Notes under the pieces: generated by a model
Told to the model about the DNA's origin: nothing
Database searches by the model: none
What the model saw: the letters and a program-made list of their open reading frames with translations, nothing else
Made by a program: the position numbers and the translations under genes
Shown here: one piece after another, positions 50,951 to 59,171 of the stretch
How positions within the stretch are numbered: the first letter of the stretch is position 1
Layout: every line of letters starts with the position of its first letter
Source: Solirubrobacterales bacterium
GTDB taxonomy: Bacteria > Actinomycetota > Thermoleophilia > Solirubrobacterales > Solirubrobacteraceae
Length of the DNA: 64,000 nucleotides
Assembly: GCA_003244205.1 (NCBI GenBank)
Contig: QHBW01000098.1
Coordinates: 1 to 64,000 of the forward strand
Reading direction: 5' to 3'

Positions 50951-52480
50951 ATGAGTCCGGTTCCGGCCAACGCTCTGATCGGGACGATGATCCATGGGCG
51001 CTACCGCTTGGAGGAGCGCGTCGGCGCGGGTGGGATGTCGATGGTGTACCGCGCGCTCGACCTCACGCTGGAGCGCCACGTCGCGATCAAGCTGATGCAC
51101 CGCGAGGTGGCCGAGGACTCCGACCAGCTCGAGCGCTTCCGCCGCGAAGCACGCTCGGTAGCGCAGCTGTCGCACCCGCACATCGTCACGGTGATCGACA
51201 CCGGGCAGGATGGCGGACGTCCCTACATCGTCTTCGAGTACGTCGCGGGGGCCACGCTCAAGGAGCGCATCCGCGCCGGGCCGCTGCCGGTCCCCGACGC
51301 CGTCGCCTACGCGATCGAGATCGCGCGCGCACTCGGGGCCGCGCACGCGCGCGGGATCGTCCATCGCGACGTCAAGCCTCAGAACGTGCTGATCGACAGC
51401 GAGGGATCCGCCAAGGTCACCGACTTCGGGATCGCGCGATCGCTGCACGAAGAAGGGCTGACGGCGGATGGCCGCGTGCTGGGGACCACGGACTACGTCT
51501 CACCCGAGCAGGCTATGGGCCAGCGCGTGACCGGCCAGTCAGACATCTACTCGCTCGGGATCGTGCTCTGGGAGATGCTCGTCGGCGCCCCTCCCTACCG
51601 GGGCGACAACCAGGTGGCGATCGCGATGAAGCACGTGCGCGAGCCCTTGCCCGACATCCAGAGCCGGCGCGCGGACGTGTCGGCCGCGCTGGCGGCGGTG
51701 ATTGACCGCGCTACCGCAAAACCGCTCAACAAACGCTACCTCGAGGTCTCTGAGCTCGTGGCCGACCTCGAAGAGGTACTCGCGCTGGAGATGGCGCGCT
51801 CGGGGCAGGCGACCGACGAGGCCACCAGCGTGCTGCAGACGCTCCCCGCCGGCGCCAGGCGGCGGCTGCCCTTCCATCTGCGAGCGCCTCGTTGGCTGCC
51901 CGCCGCGGGCGCCCTGATCGTGGTGCTCGTCGCGGTCGTGCTCGCGATCATCCTCGCCAGTCGCACCCACCGCGGCACCGGCACCCCGCCACGCGCCGCC
52001 GCGATCCGGGGAGCGACGGCGCTCACCGGCGTCGACTTGGCAGCCGACGCCGCCCACGGCTACAACCCGCTCGGCTCACCGAAGGACGAGCATGCGGGCG
52101 CGGGCCTGACGATCGACAACGACCCCAACACATACTGGAGCACGCAGCACTACCTGGGCGGCAACCTCGGCAAGGCGGGTGTCGGCATCTACCTCGACGC
52201 TGCCCCCCAGGTGCTCGCCCGCCAGCTGCTCGTGCGTACCGACACGCCGGGGTTCATCGCAATCGTCTACGGCGCCAAACCGCCCAGCGTGCCGCCGAGC
52301 GTGCCGGATCCGGCGTGGATCCAGCTCGCGCCCGCCACCGTGATCCAGCGCAGCACGCGTATCGCGCTCGACACGAGCCACGGTCCGTTTCGCTATTACC
52401 TGCTCTGGATCATCAAGCTCCAGCCGTCGAGCGCCTCGAGCGTGGCGGCCGACATCCAGGAGCTGTCGCTGTACCACTGA
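50951..52480 (+). CDS. Ser/Thr protein kinase with extracellular beta-sandwich domain
   Basis: 509 residues. The kinase domain (about 17-280) has VGAGGMSMVYRA, AIKLMHR (Lys), IVHRDVKPQNVLI and TDFGIARS, all catalytic residues present. A membrane helix follows (about 317-340). The extracellular C-terminal part (about 370-509) has GYNPLGSPKDEHAG, the TIDNDPNTYWST motif and IQELSLY, resembling the F5/8-type-C galactose-binding fold. That domain probably binds a wall glycan or surface sugar and would report it to the kinase. Start ATG 50951 is preferred; a run of C/T-rich bases lies upstream. Confidence 0.92.
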   Translation: MSPVPANALIGTMIHGRYRLEERVGAGGMSMVYRALDLTLERHVAIKLMHREVAEDSDQLERFRREARSVAQLSHPHIVTVIDTGQDGGRPYIVFEYVAGATLKERIRAGPLPVPDAVAYAIEIARALGAAHARGIVHRDVKPQNVLIDSEGSAKVTDFGIARSLHEEGLTADGRVLGTTDYVSPEQAMGQRVTGQSDIYSLGIVLWEMLVGAPPYRGDNQVAIAMKHVREPLPDIQSRRADVSAALAAVIDRATAKPLNKRYLEVSELVADLEEVLALEMARSGQATDEATSVLQTLPAGARRRLPFHLRAPRWLPAAGALIVVLVAVVLAIILASRTHRGTGTPPRAAAIRGATALTGVDLAADAAHGYNPLGSPKDEHAGAGLTIDNDPNTYWSTQHYLGGNLGKAGVGIYLDAAPQVLARQLLVRTDTPGFIAIVYGAKPPSVPPSVPDPAWIQLAPATVIQRSTRIALDTSHGPFRYYLLWIIKLQPSSASSVAADIQELSLYH

Positions 52481-52512
52481 GGATCGCTGCGCCCGCTCAC
52501 GAGATGAGGTTC

Positions 52513-52518
52513 TAGGCT
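52513..52518 (+). promoter_or_regulatory. -10 element of the rhomboid-like gene
   Basis: TAGGCT lies six bases before GTG 52525, giving a probable leaderless transcript. Confidence 0.35.
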
Positions 52519-52524
52519 GATGGT

Positions 52525-53157
52525 GTGGTCAGGCGTCGAGCTTTCTTCTTCATTGCCGTCAGCTACTTCGGCGTGGTCGCTGTGCTCAGCGGACTCGCGG
52601 CGGCCGGCGCGCTCGATCCCGCAGATCTCGCGTCCAACCCTGTCGGCGTAAGCCACGGCCGCCTCTGGACGCTGCTCTCCAGCGGGCTGCTCGTCGCCGG
52701 CCCCGGGGTGCTGGTTGCGCTCCTGGCTGCGGCCGCGGCCGCACTGGCACTCGCCGTTCACGGCGGCTGGGCGCTCTTCTGGCGAGTGGCCCTTGCGGGA
52801 CACGTGGGCTCGGCGCTCGTGGCCTATGTCGTGCTTGGCTTGCTCGTCGCCGTCGGTGCGACGAGCTCAGGCGCGCCGTCGCTGACGGCCCCCGACTACG
52901 GGATCTCGTGCGTGTGGTTCGCCTCCGTCGGCGCGCTGCTCTGCCTGCTCGCCCTGCGCGTGCGCAGCGGCCAGTGGAGGGCGTTCGCCGACGGACCGCT
53001 CGCGGCGGCTGCGCTGAGCGCGCTCTTCCTGCCGACCTCGATCCTCAGCGACGGACTGACGACCGCCGAGCACGTGCTCGCGCTCGTCCTCGGGGCCTGC
53101 GCCGTGGTCCTTGCGCCCCAGCGCGCTGGGGCGCGGCCAGCGTGGTCTGCTGCGTGA
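52525..53157 (+). CDS. rhomboid-like polytopic membrane protein
   Basis: 210 residues with about six membrane helices. The segment HGRLWTLLSSGLLVAG and later LAGHVGSALVAYVVL recall rhomboid folds. DYGISCVWFAS holds a GxS-like motif, and HVLALVLGACA a late His, so a Ser-His dyad is conceivable. The match is loose, and it may be a non-catalytic rhomboid relative or an unrelated membrane protein. It begins 44 bases after the kinase stop but seems to have its own promoter. Confidence 0.6.
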   Translation: MVRRRAFFFIAVSYFGVVAVLSGLAAAGALDPADLASNPVGVSHGRLWTLLSSGLLVAGPGVLVALLAAAAAALALAVHGGWALFWRVALAGHVGSALVAYVVLGLLVAVGATSSGAPSLTAPDYGISCVWFASVGALLCLLALRVRSGQWRAFADGPLAAAALSALFLPTSILSDGLTTAEHVLALVLGACAVVLAPQRAGARPAWSAA

Positions 53158-53170
53158 CCGGCGTGGGCCG

Positions 53171-53250
53171 CGGTCGCCCAGACGCGCCCGCTCACGGCGA
53201 TCGCGAGGAGCGGTGGCCCAGACGCGCCCCGCTCGGCGATCGCGGGCCGG
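53171..53250. repeat. two-copy 40-bp tandem repeat
   Basis: Copies at 53171-53210 and 53211-53250 share the core GCCCAGACGCGCCC and a CGGCGATCGCG block, with a few substitutions. They occupy the first part of the 314-base gap between the rhomboid-like gene and ddl. No gene is recognised there. Confidence 0.75.
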
Positions 53251-53304
53251 GCGGGAGTGTGCGATGAAGACCCAAATAATTGCCGGGGAGACCGCACACC
53301 CCGT

Positions 53305-53426
53305 GCTCGGGGTCGCAACGGGACCACCCGCTCGGGTCGCAACGAGACCACCCGCTCGGGGTCGCAACGAGACCACCCGCTCGGGTCGCAACGGGGTCCC
53401 TGCTCAGAGCGGCAACGGGACATCCC
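53305..53426. repeat. five-unit 23-25-bp tandem repeat
   Basis: Units begin at 53305, 53330, 53354, 53379 and 53402. The core is GCTCGGGTCGCAACGAGACC followed by ACCC; the last two units are degraded. The units directly abut one another, so this is not a CRISPR array. It lies after the ddl stop, on the side away from that operon. Possible roles are a structured RNA end, a protein-binding array or slipped-strand duplication. Confidence 0.85.
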
Positions 53427-53471
53427 GCGCCCGCAGCGGATCTCTGCCTCCGACGCGGAGCGCTCCTAGGC

Positions 53472-54467
53472 TCAGTAGCGAAACGCCCGCTCGGCGCGGT
53501 GGCGCTCGAGCGCGTGGCCTGCGAGGCGCTCGAGCAGCTCGGCGTAGGTCATCCCCGACGCCAGGAAGAGCCGCGGGAAGACGCTCGTCTCGGTGAACCC
53601 AGGCATCGTGTTGAGCTCGTTGACAAGCACCGTGTCGCCCTCGACGAAGAAGTCGATGCGCGCCAGCCCGCTGCAGCCAAAGCGCACGAACGTCTGGACC
53701 GCGAGTTCGCGTACCGTCTCGCGCGCGCGAGACGAGATCCGCGCGGGCACGACCAGGTCCATACCACCCGGGGTGTACTTCGCCTTGTAGTCGTACCAGT
53801 CGTCGGGAGCGTCCCCGACGAGCACGATCTCGCCAGGCTCCGACGCGAGCGCCTCGGCGTGGCCGATGACCGCGCACTCGACCTCGAGCCCGCTCGACAT
53901 CGCCTCCACGATCACGCGCGGGTCGTGGGCGAATGCAGCCTCCAGCGCGGCGGCCAGCTCAGCGGCCCCGGACACGCGCGCGATCCCCACAGAGGAGCCC
54001 AGGCGCGCGGGCTTGACGAACACGGGCAGTCCGAGCTCGGCGAGCTCGTCTGCGAGCTCGGCGGGCGCCGCACGCCAGCGCTTTAGCAGCGCCGGCGCGT
54101 AGCGCACCTGCGGCAGGCCGGCGCGCTCCATCAGCTCCTTGAAGACGAGCTTGTCGAGGCAGACCGCCGATGCGAGCACGCCGGTGCCGACGTAGGGGAC
54201 GTCGAGACACTCGAGCAGGCCCTGTACAGTCCCGTCCTCACCGTAGGGGCCATGAAGGATCGGGAAGGCCACCTCGACGCCGAGCAGGCCCCGCCCGAGC
54301 CGCACCGCGACCTCCTCACCGGCGTGGCGCCAGACCCCAGCGGCGTCGATCAGCACGTCCACGACGTCGTGCCCGGCATCACGCAGGGCGGCTGAGACCG
54401 AGCGCCCCGAGGCGAGCGACACCTCGTGCTCGGAGGAGCGACCGCCGGAGAGCACCGCTGCCCTCAC
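53472..54467 (-). CDS. ddl: D-alanine--D-alanine ligase
   Basis: 331 residues. LSGGRSSEHEVSLASG is the N-terminal Ddl signature, PILHGPYGEDGTVQGLLECL the second. KPARLGSSVGIARV, EVECAVIG and ARIDFFVEG plus NELNTMPGFTETSVFP form the ATP-grasp site with Mg2+ ligands. It joins two D-Ala to give the dipeptide for UDP-MurNAc-pentapeptide. The Ser/Tyr/Lys set is of the D-Ala-specific type, not VanA-like. Its GTG start overlaps the pknB stop (GTGA), tying it to the cell-wall regulatory operon, which is not its place in mycobacteria. Confidence 0.96.
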   Translation of the reverse strand: MRAAVLSGGRSSEHEVSLASGRSVSAALRDAGHDVVDVLIDAAGVWRHAGEEVAVRLGRGLLGVEVAFPILHGPYGEDGTVQGLLECLDVPYVGTGVLASAVCLDKLVFKELMERAGLPQVRYAPALLKRWRAAPAELADELAELGLPVFVKPARLGSSVGIARVSGAAELAAALEAAFAHDPRVIVEAMSSGLEVECAVIGHAEALASEPGEIVLVGDAPDDWYDYKAKYTPGGMDLVVPARISSRARETVRELAVQTFVRFGCSGLARIDFFVEGDTVLVNELNTMPGFTETSVFPRLFLASGMTYAELLERLAGHALERHRAERAFRY

Positions 54468-56377
54468 GTCGTCGTCGACGTCGTGGTCGTGCTAGTCGGC
54501 GGCGTCGTGGACTTACCCACGACGATGCTCACCCGGCTGCCCTTCGGCCGCGATCCAGTGCTCTGGTGCAGCACGATCCCGTCTTGGGCGGCGCTTGTGA
54601 CAGGCGCTTGTGAGGCCACCGGCACGAAGCCCGCCGCAGTCAGCGCCGCCTCGGCCTTGGCCTGCGTCATGCCGGTGACGGTCGGGATGGTCACGAGCTG
54701 AGGCGCCTGGGCCACGGTGATCGTCACCGAGCTGCCGTGAGGAACGCTCGAGCCGGCGGTCGGTGACTGGTCGATCACCGTCCCAGCGACCTGCGAGGAG
54801 GTCTGCTTGACAATCGAAGGGGTGAGCCCGGCGTCGTCGAGTCTCGTTACGGCGACGTCCTGGGTGACGTTGACAACGTTGGGGACGGTGACGGCAGGCT
54901 GGCCGGTTGACACCTCGAGGGTGACGGGCGTACCTGGGGCCACCTGGCTGTTCGCCGCGGGCGTGGTGCCAATCGCGTTGCCGGCGGGAATGCTCGCTGA
55001 GGACGTCGTGCTGACGGTGACGATGAAGCCGGCTTGGCGCAGACGCTTGAGCGCGACACCCTTGCTCAGCGCGGCCACGTCCGGGATCGTCACGGTCCCG
55101 GGACCATTGGAGACCGTCAGCGAGACCGTTGAGCCCCTGTCGACCTTGACTCCCGGCGAGGGGTCCTCGCGCAGGACGGTGTCAACTGGCGCGATGTTCT
55201 GCACCCGCGTGACTGCCACCTTGAAGCCGGCGTTCTGGAGCACTGCGCTCGCGGTCGTCAGCGTCTGCGGCGGGTTGACGACGTTGGGGACCGCAACCTG
55301 GGTCGGACGCGTCAGCTCGTAGACGCCGAAGGCAATCGCGCCGAGCAGCAGCAGGGCCAGCAGGGCGAGCAGCCACGGCCGCCAGCGCCGCCAGCGGCTG
55401 ACGGGCGCAGCGGTCTCCAGCGCCTCTTCCCGGGCCGGGGGATAGGCGAGCGGGATTGGCGCCACAAGCGGCAACGCCGCTGCGGGCGGGCCCTCGGAGA
55501 CGGCCGCCCACGACGCCGTCGCCTCGCCGGCGGCGATCGCCTCGAGACCCTCGCGCACGGTCTGCAGAGCGACGATGAACTCGTCGGCGTCGGCAAAGCG
55601 CTGTGCCGGATCCTTCTCCAGCGCGCGCAGCACGACCGCGTCGAGGGCGCTGCTGACTACTGGATTGATGTGGCTCGGCGGAATCGGCACCTCGGTCACC
55701 TGCTTGAGCGCGACCGTGACGGCGGTGTCGCCTTCGAAGGGGACCCTTCCAGTCAGCAGCTCGTAGAGCACAACACCGATCGCATAGACGTCAGAGGCAG
55801 CCGAGACCGCGTGTCCCTGAGCCTGCTCGGGTGAGAGGTATTGCGCGGTGCCCATGATCGACCCGGTCTCGGTCATGTCCGAGGCGCCGGCCCGCGCGAT
55901 CCCGAAGTCGGTCACCTTCGCGCGATCCTCGGAGGGGTCGATGATCACGTTGTGGGGCTTGAGGTCACGGTGAATGACGCCCCGGCGGTGCGCGTGGCGC
56001 GTTGCCTTGAGGATCTGGATCGTGATGTCGATCGCGCGCGCGGGGTCCAGCGCACCCTCTGCCTGGACGAGCTGCTTGAGCGAAGTGCCCTCGAGGAACT
56101 CCATCGCGATGTAGTACGTCCCCTCCCATTCTCCGCGGTCGTACACCGAGACGACATTGGGGTGCTGCAGGCCAGCCGCGTGAGAGGCCTCGCGTCGAAA
56201 GCGCTCCACGAACTCGGCGTCGCGCGCGAAACGGCGGTAGAGAAGCTTGAGCGCCACCTTTCTGCCCAACTGCTCGTCGTGGGCGGCCCACACGTCGGCC
56301 ATGCCCCCCGAGCCGACGCGCTCGATCAGGCGATAGCGCCCGTCGATGACCACATCCGGGGCGACCTCGGGGCTCAC
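54464..56377 (-). CDS. pknB: PASTA-domain Ser/Thr kinase PknB/StkP type
   Basis: 637 residues. Kinase domain (about 11-275) with VGSGGMADVWAA, VALKLLYR, VIHRDLKPHNVII and TDFGIARA; a juxtamembrane region; a membrane helix (about 335-357); then four PASTA units (about 365-620), each with a VPNVV- or IPDV-like opening and a GTVxxxxP-type turn. A Thr/Ser/Pro tail closes it. PASTA units bind lipid II or muropeptides, so the kinase reports on wall synthesis and phosphorylates partners such as the FHA proteins and RodA encoded upstream. Overlaps pbpA and ddl by four bases at either end. Confidence 0.97.
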   Translation of the reverse strand: MSPEVAPDVVIDGRYRLIERVGSGGMADVWAAHDEQLGRKVALKLLYRRFARDAEFVERFRREASHAAGLQHPNVVSVYDRGEWEGTYYIAMEFLEGTSLKQLVQAEGALDPARAIDITIQILKATRHAHRRGVIHRDLKPHNVIIDPSEDRAKVTDFGIARAGASDMTETGSIMGTAQYLSPEQAQGHAVSAASDVYAIGVVLYELLTGRVPFEGDTAVTVALKQVTEVPIPPSHINPVVSSALDAVVLRALEKDPAQRFADADEFIVALQTVREGLEAIAAGEATASWAAVSEGPPAAALPLVAPIPLAYPPAREEALETAAPVSRWRRWRPWLLALLALLLLGAIAFGVYELTRPTQVAVPNVVNPPQTLTTASAVLQNAGFKVAVTRVQNIAPVDTVLREDPSPGVKVDRGSTVSLTVSNGPGTVTIPDVAALSKGVALKRLRQAGFIVTVSTTSSASIPAGNAIGTTPAANSQVAPGTPVTLEVSTGQPAVTVPNVVNVTQDVAVTRLDDAGLTPSIVKQTSSQVAGTVIDQSPTAGSSVPHGSSVTITVAQAPQLVTIPTVTGMTQAKAEAALTAAGFVPVASQAPVTSAAQDGIVLHQSTGSRPKGSRVSIVVGKSTTPPTSTTTTSTTT

Positions 56378-57882
56378 GGCGTGCTCGTGCCCGTCGTCGA
56401 GGTGCTCGAACCACCGCCGCTGGCGCTCGAGCCGCTGCCTGCGCCGGCCCCCTGGTTGAGTAGCGAGGAGAGCACGTCGCGCACGATCGGGCCGGCCACC
56501 GGACCGCCGAAGGATCCGCTCGGCTGACTTTCGAGCGTGACGGCGATCGCCACCGTGGGGCGGCTGATCGGCGCCAGCGCGATGAACCAGACCTGGTTGC
56601 GTCCGCTCCCCACGTCCGCTGTGCCGGTCTTGCCGGCGATCGAGAGGCCAGGGATGGCGACCGGAGTGCCGGTGCCCTCCTCGACGACCTTCGTCATCAT
56701 CTGCGTGAGTGCCCCGGCGGCGCTCTGGCTCATCACAGTCGACTGCAGCTCAGGCTTCACCTGACTGACTATGCGCCCGTCCTTGTCGATGACGCGGTCG
56801 GTGATGTGAGGGCGCATCAGCTTGCCGCCGTTTGCGACCGCGGCGGCGACCATCGCCATCTGCAGCGGCGTTACCGCGAGCTTGTCCTGGCCGATGCCCA
56901 TGCGCCCGAGATCGACGAAGCTCGAGGTGGGAGGGAGCAGACGGCCGCGCAGGCGCTCACCGCTCGAGGCGATCTCGGAGATGGGCAGGTCGATCGGCGG
57001 CTGTGAGTAGAAGCCAAAGCGACGCATGTAGCGCTCCATCGTCTGGCGGCCGAGCTGGACCGCCACGTTTGCCCAGGCGGTGTTGACGGAGTAGGTCAGC
57101 GCCGTCGTGAGGTCGACCGGACCCCAGCTCTGGTTGGCGTCATTGGAGAGCGGCGTGCCGGAGAACGTCTGCGGGGAGTTACCGTTGACGGTCGAGTTCG
57201 GGGTGAAGCGACCGCTGTCGAGCGCCGCCGCGGCAGTCACCACCTTGAACGTCGATCCGGGTGGGTAGCCCGCCTGCGTGGCCCGGTCGAGCAGCGGCGC
57301 TGCGCCAGCCTCCTGGTTGAGTTGGGTGAAGCGCTGGGGGCTCAGCCCGTTGGGGTCATAACCGGGCGACGCCGCGAAGACGAGCACCTTCCCCGTCGAT
57401 GGATCGAGGGCCACGACGGCACCGCGACTCGAGCCCAGATCATTGAGCGCGATCTGCTGCGCCGCGGGATCGAGCGAGGTGACCACGTCGTTGCCGGTTC
57501 GCTGACGACCCTGAAGCTGGTCGAGGATCGTCGATACCGACTGCGACTGCCCGGTGAGCGCGTCGTTCTGGGACTGCTCCAGTCCGGCCTGGCCGATCGT
57601 CAAATAGGAGTAGCCGAGCGGGTGGGAGAAGAGCCCGCCCTTGGGGTAGCTGCGGACATAGAGTCCGTTTGGGCCCTTGTGTGAGATGGCCAGCACCGTG
57701 CGGCCGTCGGCGGCGTAGATCGTCCCGCGCGGGATCATCGCCTGCTCCAGCAGCGCGCGCCGGTTGAGCGGGTTGTCGCGCAGCCCCTTGGCTCCGATCA
57801 CCGAGTTCCACGTGGTACCCGCGACAAGCACCGCGAACAGCAAGGCAAGGAAAAGGAAGACACGGCGGATGGGGTCGCTCAT
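56374..57882 (-). CDS. pbpA: penicillin-binding protein 2 / class B transpeptidase PbpA
   Basis: 502 residues. One N-terminal membrane helix (about 7-27), a dimerisation region, then a transpeptidase domain with YPPGSTFKVVTAA (SxxK), SVNTAW (SxN) and GKTGTAD (KTG). It cross-links stem peptides during septal or polar growth, paired with the SEDS glycosyltransferase encoded upstream. The C-terminal Ser/Gly/Thr-rich tail is probably flexible. Its start overlaps the stop of the rodA-type gene and its stop overlaps the pknB start. Confidence 0.96.
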   Translation of the reverse strand: MSDPIRRVFLFLALLFAVLVAGTTWNSVIGAKGLRDNPLNRRALLEQAMIPRGTIYAADGRTVLAISHKGPNGLYVRSYPKGGLFSHPLGYSYLTIGQAGLEQSQNDALTGQSQSVSTILDQLQGRQRTGNDVVTSLDPAAQQIALNDLGSSRGAVVALDPSTGKVLVFAASPGYDPNGLSPQRFTQLNQEAGAAPLLDRATQAGYPPGSTFKVVTAAAALDSGRFTPNSTVNGNSPQTFSGTPLSNDANQSWGPVDLTTALTYSVNTAWANVAVQLGRQTMERYMRRFGFYSQPPIDLPISEIASSGERLRGRLLPPTSSFVDLGRMGIGQDKLAVTPLQMAMVAAAVANGGKLMRPHITDRVIDKDGRIVSQVKPELQSTVMSQSAAGALTQMMTKVVEEGTGTPVAIPGLSIAGKTGTADVGSGRNQVWFIALAPISRPTVAIAVTLESQPSGSFGGPVAGPIVRDVLSSLLNQGAGAGSGSSASGGGSSTSTTGTSTP

Positions 57883-59171
57883 GCCGGCCTTCTTGCACGG
57901 TCTGAGATCAACAGCAGCAGTGCCAGCAAGACGAAGTTGGCGACGATCGACGAGCCGCCATAGGAGATGAAGGGCAACGTCACGCCCGTGAGCGGGATCA
58001 CCTTGGTGACACCACCCACGATCACGAACACCTGCAGCCCGACGACCGTGGTGAGCCCGGCCGCCAGCAGCGTGCCGAACGAGTCGCGCGCCAGCATCGC
58101 GATCTTGAAGCCGCGCTCGAGGATCAGCAGGTAGATGACGAGCACGGCGGTGGCGCCAGCGAGGCCGAGCTCGTTGGCGATCACGGCGTAGATCAGGTCG
58201 GTGTGGGCGGCCGGGATGATCGTCCCGCCCCCCGGGAGCTTGAGCAGCGCCTGGCCGAAGCCAGTGCCGAAGAGGCCGCCGTCGGCCTGCGCGAAGAGCG
58301 ACTGGCTGATCTGGTAGCTGCCGCCGAGGCGGTTGTAGAGCGCGGGCTCGAAGGGATGCAGCCAGGCGTCGACGCGATCGCGGATGTGGGCGATGTTGCT
58401 ACCCACGACCCAGGCGCCGCCGCCAAACAGGGCGACGCCGGCGACGACGAACGACGCGCGGTTGGTCGCGATGTACAGCAGCGTGACGAGCGCGCCGAAG
58501 AACATCACCGACGTGCCGATGTCGTGCGTCACGAACAGCATCACCATCGCGAGCCCCCAGACCGCCAGCAGCGGGCCGAAGTGGCGCAGCGGTGGGAGCG
58601 TCAGCCCGAGCACCCGCCGCGCGCCGAGTACGAGCACCTGACGCGTATCGCGCAGGTAGGCGGCGAGGAAGATGACGATGCCGAGCTTGGAGAACTCGGC
58701 GGGCTGGAATGAGATCCCACCGACGTGAACCGCGATGAAGGCACCGTTGTCGCTGCTGCCGACGACTCGCGGGAGCAGCAGCAGACCAATCGCGATCACC
58801 GCGATCGTGTAGCGGTAGCGCTCGAGCTTGCGGTAGTCGCGCAGGAGCACGATCGTCGCCGCAAAGCAGCCCAGCCCGAGCACGAACCACTGTGCCTGCT
58901 CGCGCGCCAGGTTGTCGTCGATCCGGTAGATCATCACCAGCCCGAAGCACGCCAGCAGCGCGACGAGCGGAAACAGGTACGGATCGGCGTGCGGCAGCGT
59001 CATCCGCACCACCAGGTGAACTGCCACGCACAGCCCGAGGAAGATCGCGCCGTAGGTGAGTGAGAGGTTCGAGTGCGAGGACTGCCGCTGGATGAAGACG
59101 GCGGTGAAGCCGGCCGTTACGAGCAGCGAGGCCGGAATCAGTCCCAGCAGCTCGCGGTTGCGCGCGCTCAC
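57879..59171 (-). CDS. rodA: SEDS peptidoglycan glycosyltransferase (RodA/FtsW)
   Basis: 430 residues from GTG 59171 with about 11-12 membrane helices. FQPAEFSKLGIVIFLAAYL carries the conserved Pro-Glu-Lys region, VTHDIGTSVMFFGALVTLLY the catalytic Asp, and LTGVTLPFISYGGSSIVANF the family's C-terminal motif. It polymerises glycan strands from lipid II and acts with PbpA. In mycobacteria the gene at this locus is rodA, which is why that symbol is used; FtsW would have similar motifs. Overlaps pstP upstream and pbpA downstream by four bases. Confidence 0.95.
   Translation of the reverse strand: MSARNRELLGLIPASLLVTAGFTAVFIQRQSSHSNLSLTYGAIFLGLCVAVHLVVRMTLPHADPYLFPLVALLACFGLVMIYRIDDNLAREQAQWFVLGLGCFAATIVLLRDYRKLERYRYTIAVIAIGLLLLPRVVGSSDNGAFIAVHVGGISFQPAEFSKLGIVIFLAAYLRDTRQVLVLGARRVLGLTLPPLRHFGPLLAVWGLAMVMLFVTHDIGTSVMFFGALVTLLYIATNRASFVVAGVALFGGGAWVVGSNIAHIRDRVDAWLHPFEPALYNRLGGSYQISQSLFAQADGGLFGTGFGQALLKLPGGGTIIPAAHTDLIYAVIANELGLAGATAVLVIYLLILERGFKIAMLARDSFGTLLAAGLTTVVGLQVFVIVGGVTKVIPLTGVTLPFISYGGSSIVANFVLLALLLLISDRARRPA

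Noticed and set aside
53305-53426. CRISPR array from short repeats
   Set aside because: Units abut directly with no spacers, and no cas gene is in the window.
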